Shown here in pieces: positions 58,985-64,000 of a stretch of 64,000 nucleotides of DNA (position 1 is the stretch's first letter; every line of letters starts with the position of its first letter). Origin of the DNA: Takakia lepidozioides (taxonomy: Eukaryota > Streptophyta > Takakiopsida > Takakiales > Takakiaceae); the NCBI GenBank assembly GCA_030704615.1, contig CM060732.1:43939053-44003052 (forward strand). Direction: 5' to 3'. The position numbers were made by a program, and so were the translations under genes. The notes under the pieces are model-generated. The model saw nothing but the letters and a program-made list of their open reading frames with translations, searched no databases and was not told the origin of the DNA.

Positions 58985-59575
58985 GCTTTCATGGGGTTAG
59001 CAAACTATTATAGACGGTTTGTCAAGGGATTGAGTGCCATTGCAAAAGCTCTAACCAAACTGACCAAGGTGGACCAGCAGTGACAGTGGCAAGATGAGCA
59101 AGAACGAGCTTTTCAAGAACTCAATGCGAGGTTGACCTCGGCGATTCCAAGCCCCAACATACTCTAATCTGTATGTAGCTGAAAATGACACCCCTTGATG
59201 GGTCGTCTCAAGATGGTGCTCACACAAATGGATGATGAGGGAAAAGAGTTTGTAGTGGCTTATGCTAGCCGCTCGAACAACGCTGTAGAGGCTAAGTATA
59301 GCTCATATGAGGGAGAGTGCTTAGCTGCAGTGTGGGCCGTGACACACTTCAGGTGCTATCTATACGACAATCTCTTCACCCTTGTCACGGATCACCAGCC
59401 ACTCAAAGTGGTTGATTGAGTCAGACAAGCTTACGAGGAAGCTTGCACGGTGGGCACTCATACTTCAAGAGTATGACTTTCAGGTTGTGCATCGACTGGG
59501 TTTGGTCAATCGGGATGCGGATGGGTTGAGTCGCAATCTATGCACGAGCCAACAAAATGACACTGGATCTTAATG
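58985..59575 (+). pseudogene. RNase H (second copy) with micro-inversion
   Basis: The connection region is followed by a 75-bp inverted stretch (59143-59217) that removes the HTDW catalytic Asp, then FVVAYASRSNNAVEAKYSSY, VTDHQPLK and VVHRLGLVNRDADGLSRN. One TGA is inside the connection (about 59083) and one frameshift lies at about 59405. Confidence 0.85.
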
Positions 59576-59854
59576 GCATGGTGAGAAATGGTGCCCAAAT
59601 GACACGCATCTGCATTTCTGTGTATCTTGGCAGCGGAAGGGCAGGTTGGACCTACAACAAGGATGACTATAGACCGAGTGTCTGAGGACCCTGAGGCCAG
59701 CGATGGGCCAGGTGACACTAGAGATATACATGAGGATTCAACTGTGTTGGACTATCTCCGCACTAGAGACACGACAACAACTGCGATTGCCAAGGAGAGG
59801 GATCGGATCCTATAATGAGTCAAGAGGTTCAAGTGGGAGGGGACACACCTACTG

Positions 59855-60950
59855 GACGAGTGTGGGAGGATGGTCAAGTGAGGATTGTGCCTCACCCAAC
59901 ACAGCGAGCACAATTAGTGCGGCATGCCCATGAAGAGTTGGGGCATTTTGGGGCACGACGCACTCACATTTACTGCAGGGGCAACATTGGTGGCGTGGTA
60001 TACACACAGAGATGCAACAATTTGTGGCTAGGTGCATGGTGTGTGGTTCATTCAACGCCCCTACACCACAATTGCATCCTCTTCCGATCATGGGATTGGG
60101 CTACAGGTGGAGTCTAGACTTCGCAGGGCCGTTGCCACTGACCATGCGCCACAACAAGTACGTGTTGGTGATGGTGGAGCACTTCTCCAAGTGGATCGAG
60201 TTGGTTCTATTGCCTGATAAGACTAGTGAAGGGGCTGTGTATGCATTTTTGGATCATGTACTTAGCCGATTCGGTGCTCCAGCTGAGGTACTCACGGACC
60301 AAGAGAGAGAATTTTTGGGGGAGTTTCAAGTATTGTGTGACAAAGCCTTGATAGACCACCGCACTACTTCTCGGGATCATCCTGAGGCCGATGGCTTGGC
60401 AGAGAGAGTTGTGCAAACGGTTAAGAGAGGATTGCGCAAGTATGGTTTGCAGAAGGGGCACCTAGGAGATTAGGACCTTCAGCTACCTTGGTTGGCCATG
60501 GGCTATAGGTTTAGAAGCAAGCATCACTTGCCTCGTTCTCACCTTATTTCCTTCTCTTTGGCCGAGAGCCAGATTTGCCTGCATCCATTCGTAGAGAAGC
60601 TGCTATAGTTCTCAACCTTGACGATCCGGACGTGTGGGCACGTGGATATAATCAGCAGAGTTGTTCAAGAAAGTCATACCCATGGCTTTCGAGAACCTTG
60701 CCATTGCACAACATCGTGATACGTTGAGGTATGCTACCATACGTGGTGGGGGCTATCGTCCTGGGGTTCGGAGATTTAACCCTGGTGACTATGTTTATCT
60801 GCAGCAGACTGCTCCCACGACCCTGGATGTGACTGCAGGACGTACTATTTTGAGGGTTCGAGAGGTGTTGCCATCAGGAGTCCTGATCTTGGAGGGTCGG
60901 GATGGCATGACTTGAAAGGACCATGTGCGTAATTGCGCGCCATGTCAACT
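59855..60950 (+). pseudogene. Integrase (second copy)
   Basis: HAHEELGHFGARRTH starts the zinc finger. After frame damage the DDE core reads LDFAGPLPLTMRHNKYVLVM, VLTDQEREFLGEF, then RDHPEADGLAERVVQTVKR in one frame (60012-60473) to a TAG that replaces TGG. The tail (RRFNPGDYVYLQQ) ends at a TGA (60914) where the first copy has TGG. The second Asp motif has Gly to Glu (DQER). Confidence 0.88.
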
Positions 60951-61045
60951 TCCGAATATTGATGGAAGGATTGACCCAAACTTGGCGGCGGTACCTGCAG
61001 GTTTGCGGTGCATGTTGTGTGGATCTGTCAGAGGGGTGACAACCA

Positions 61046-62050
61046 CTATTGCACCACGTTAGTGACTGTCTATTAGATTAGGGTTCACGTTAGACGAAGC
61101 TAAATTAGGTCCCGAAGGCGCCGCTTAGCCCTGAGGTGCTATTCTTATTGAGTTTCCAATTTTTCGTCTTATATATTTTTTATAAATCTTGCATTTGTAA
61201 ATTTCTATCCAACGGTTAGTACTAGCTCATTGACATGTTTACGAAAACAATAGTCTAGAAATAAGTAATGCGAATGTATAATTACTCTTGGGATAAGAAT
61301 TATTAGTTTATATATATATATGTATATATATAAAGAGACATATTCTAGTGTAAAAATTATTTATTAGGCAAATCACAAAATGGTTTATATCCCACCTAAT
61401 TTTACTGTTTAGTATCTTTTGTGAATATTTGTATTTATTTATATATAATTAAGTCTAAAAAATAGAGATGTATTTATTTAATTATTAATAATCTCAATTG
61501 ATTTTGTAAGTAAAGAACGACCAACTAAACCCCAATGACGTTTTTTTTTTTTTTAAAAAAAATAAAAAAATTGCATTTATTCCAAAATTATGGGGAAAAA
61601 AATAAAACCCCTTTTTGCACCATGAGGGCTACATACTGTAGTCAGTGAAGGGTGATCAAATACCTGCTGCTAAAGTGCAGCAATGTGCTCATAGAGAGAG
61701 GACCTCTTGAAATAGCTTAGCCCTGTCCGAGAGACTTCCAAAAAAAATGTCTAAGCCTGCAGCTGAGATTACCGAGGAGCTAATCTACAGCTACGCTTAA
61801 CGGAAATTTAGCCTGGAAGTAGTGGCGGGGTGCTTGACGTGTTTCCAGTTCACGTCTCTCTCAAATTCCGGCGAGGCCGTGGAGTGGAGCTCTGAGGTCT
61901 CTCCAGCGCTGAGGGGGGAGATCGTTCCAAACATAGTGTTCCTGCTCGTCGCTTTGACAAATGATGCCATGGCAGGGCCACGTCGCTCTGAATGTTGCAT
62001 GGATTGCTGACGTTCTTTAATATGAAAGATAAAAAAAATAAGCAAAAAAA
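61046..62050. other. AT-rich stretch, no gene recognised
   Basis: Contains a (TA)n/TGTATA tract at 61310-61332 and A/T runs near 61545. Short frames have no recognised motif. Confidence 0.4.
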
Positions 62051-62051
62051 G

Positions 62052-62112
62052 TGATGCAGCTGAGGGATATGAACTCCCGACATCTGGCATTCCAATAACC
62101 ATCCTTAACCAC
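62052..62112 (-). repeat. tRNA-like SINE head
   Basis: The minus strand reads GGTGGTTAAGGATGGTTATTGG (A-box-like) and GTCGGGAGTTCATATCCC (B-box-like), without a matched acceptor stem. Confidence 0.5.
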
Positions 62113-62214
62113 CAAATCTGTGTTCATTCATTGAAACAAATTTAGTCATGTACATATTTATAATATGTGTAGCGGGGTCTTAAAAACTAAATACAAGAAA
62201 ACAAGCTACAGAGG

Positions 62215-62292
62215 ATAATGTGGCCAAAGGGAATTGAACCCTCGACCTGCGATTTGGGAATATCTTCCCTAACCACTAAGCCCAAATTCATG
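62215..62292 (-). repeat. tRNA-like SINE head, better preserved
   Basis: The minus strand reads TAGTGGTTAGGG and then GAGGGTTCAATTCCC, a good pol III B box with a T-arm that can pair, followed by TTTGGCCAC. The 5' side cannot pair with it as an acceptor stem, so it is a tRNA-derived SINE and not a tRNA gene. Confidence 0.6.
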
Positions 62293-62299
62293 TGTTGAA

Positions 62300-64000
62300 A
62301 TATTGTTGCATTAATTATTTTAACTTTAACACAATAACATCTGAAGGGAGCACATTTATGGTGTCTCTTCAACCACGAAGGGTCAGTGCATTCCGCCAAT
62401 TTCGAATGACATTTTATGGCCCCGTGGATTGTTGCGGCGGTTAGGACCTTGCCATGGCATCGGCGAAAATCAGAGGTTATCTTCAGGACAGGAGATGGCT
62501 GCTTGGCCGGGATCTTATGGGCAATAGATAGGGGAAATCACCTGAAGCTAGGGTCACAAGAGAACACCTTCATAAATATCAGGGACTGTGAATCATCGGA
62601 TAAGCGGTTAGGTAATTTTCAGATTTGGCAGTACTTCACATTGACACAGGCAGGTAGCTTTATAAGCTCTGTGGATATGATTTGACATGTTGCCATAGGC
62701 TCGAGAGAACATCATTTCACTCCCCTGTCCTGGTTGTATATCAGGCCATCTGATTCATACTTCTGGCCATTCAAGACTTCTCATCTTTGACAAAGGCATT
62801 TAAGTTCCAAGACAAGATTCCACTAGCCTTAAACATCCACCTTATGCTTCATTGACTATATTCAAGAGAAACATTAGGCATTGGTTAGAGCAAAATTCAA
62901 GGCTAACTTCCAAGCGGGCTTCCAAGCGCTCTTAACTGCTTGTCCCTAGCTGTGCCAAAACACCACATTCAGTTTCAGAGATAAGTACCCCTATTGATCA
63001 TAATGAAGAACTAAGTATTGAAGATCAGAAGTCTTTTGACTTACGAAAACTGCTTTCAAACAATCAAATTCATACGGCCCGTTCTGATAGACTATGCGCA
63101 CGAACAAGTATCTCTAGACTTATCAATGACAGATGCAAAGCATCCAAGAGACATGTTGTGAACAGTTGTGTCTTTCATGTACGAATACTTGGTCACTTGA
63201 TACTGCGGCACGTACTGCCACCCTCGCATGCCACTCTACGTTATGCAGAAGTTGCTGATCAAGACCCCTCTCTCGGCGATTCCTCTCCTCTTGAGCACTC
63301 TTCACACTGCGTTCTCCTATCACATCGCCCGAGCACACTAATAGTCTTCCTGCTATCACCCTATTTCGCCAAGAACGCTCTGCTGCCCTCTACATCTCTC
63401 TACCCCATGCTCGTCTACTCTCGATCTACTCTTCTGGGTACTCGATCGATTGATACTGTTGATACTGGCCTTTCCCACTCCTCCAAGCCTCTTTTATGCT
63501 TCTTTTGGGCCAATAGGAAAATTAAAAATTAATCATTAAATTTAATGGAAATTTTGTTGGCCAAGCAACCCTGGAAACTTCTGTCTCAACAAGCCAGTCC
63601 CATCAGCTATGGAGAGGAGCCAAGCCACAAGGTGGGCAGGATGGGATGCAAGGGGGCTCTCACAGGTCAGCCATCTATGGTTCAGTACCCCTGTTTCTCT
63701 TTCCAGAACTCTTGGCACCCAAAGACTCTCCGCCGGCATTGCCTCAGTTCTGCAATCAGTTCCTAACTCGTGGAGAGACATGCTCAGGCAGGGCCCATCC
63801 TCTCCGTCTATGTATCAGTGGGTGACCACACCGGATCATCATTTTCAGGTCATGTTCATAACGGAAGCCTCACGTGTTAACCTAGTGGGTTTTGCATTCA
63901 GGGCCCATCCGTATACAAGTGCTCTCTCGCTGCAGTCATCCGACTCTATCTCAATCCCAAATGCAAACACCCCACCAGCCAGAATCTGCCACTGGAACTC
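62300..64000. other. No gene recognised to the right edge
   Basis: Open frames up to 124 codons (63158-63532) occur, but without motifs, splice logic or recognisable composition. I see no transposon signature in it. Confidence 0.4.

Larger units (their letters stand above)
56187..61045 (+). mobile_element. Second copy of the methyltransferase retroelement, truncated at both ends
   Basis: Aligns colinearly with 11124-15990 of the first copy with high nucleotide similarity. It starts inside the protease (AGACATCTCTGGGGG) and breaks off just inside the PHD finger (after CMLCGS). No terminal repeats are attached. It is interrupted by about a dozen premature stops, mostly C-to-T or G-to-A changes, and a 75-bp inversion at 59143-59217. 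Its left neighbour is a CACTA-like end; the right edge joins CACTATTGCACC. Confidence 0.92.

Noticed and set aside
61044-61070. A definite CACTA terminus at the right border of the second copy
   Set aside because: CACTATTGCACC begins like one, but it does not match the left border's CACTACAA beyond five bases, so I only note it as a possibility.
62215-62292. A functional tRNA gene
   Set aside because: Good T-arm and B box, but the 5' side cannot form an acceptor stem, and the anticodon arm does not fold.

Overview
The window looks like nuclear DNA of a plant. It has spliced genes with GT-AG introns, plastid and mitochondrial targeting sequences, a PPR-type gene relic, CACTA-like ends and many layered retrotransposons. 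A Rab23-type GTPase, a family tied to ciliated eukaryotes and, as far as I know, missing from flowering plants, together with a PPR relic and the size of the repeat load, suggests a non-seed streptophyte (bryophyte, lycophyte, fern, or less likely a charophyte). I cannot name the species.

Four host genes are supported. (1) 87-1680, minus: the first two exons of a mitochondrial-type membrane protein with a Coa1/Tim21-like domain, running off the left edge. (2) 20659-23188, minus: a seven-exon Rab23-like GTPase whose splice sites and phases all agree. (3) 23808-26971, plus: a four-exon plastid protein with a twin-arginine-type lumen signal, resembling the plant Ycf37-homologue family, with two LINE remnants in its first intron. 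(4) 30631-32247, plus: an intronless, membrane-anchored GT4-type glycosyltransferase. Genes 2 and 3 are head to head, about 620 bp apart.

The rest is mostly mobile DNA. At 2.9-17.3 kb a degraded Ty3/gypsy complex was invaded by an 11.9-kb retroelement (4969-16876). That element encodes an unrecognised N-terminal module, Gag, an aspartic protease, a DNMT3/DRM-type cytosine-5 methyltransferase, reverse transcriptase, RNase H, a DDE integrase and a C-terminal PHD finger. Its ends form a split direct repeat (A ... B-A-B) instead of ordinary LTRs, inside a 4-bp target duplication. A second, truncated copy (56187-61045) keeps the same protease-methyltransferase-RT-RNase H-integrase order. The element's 5' end can fold into a hairpin plus pseudoknot, and a diverged relic at 40.60-40.87 kb keeps that fold with compensating changes.

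From 33 to 50 kb there are no host genes that I recognise. This stretch holds an RTE-like LINE end, a foldback repeat, three arrays of short palindromes built on GACCGCC/GGCGGTC, a minisatellite of about 120 bp organised in larger blocks, and degenerate transposon ORFs. At 49.5-53.3 kb a separate LTR retrotransposon with an initiator-Met-tRNA primer site, but no reverse transcriptase, sits directly behind a second copy of the unrecognised N-terminal module. The final 3 kb (61-64 kb) hold two tRNA-like SINE heads and nothing else I can identify.

Taken together, the large element combines a chromatin writer (DNA methyltransferase) with a chromatin reader (PHD finger) in one retrotransposon polyprotein. 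This is the most interesting system in the window.
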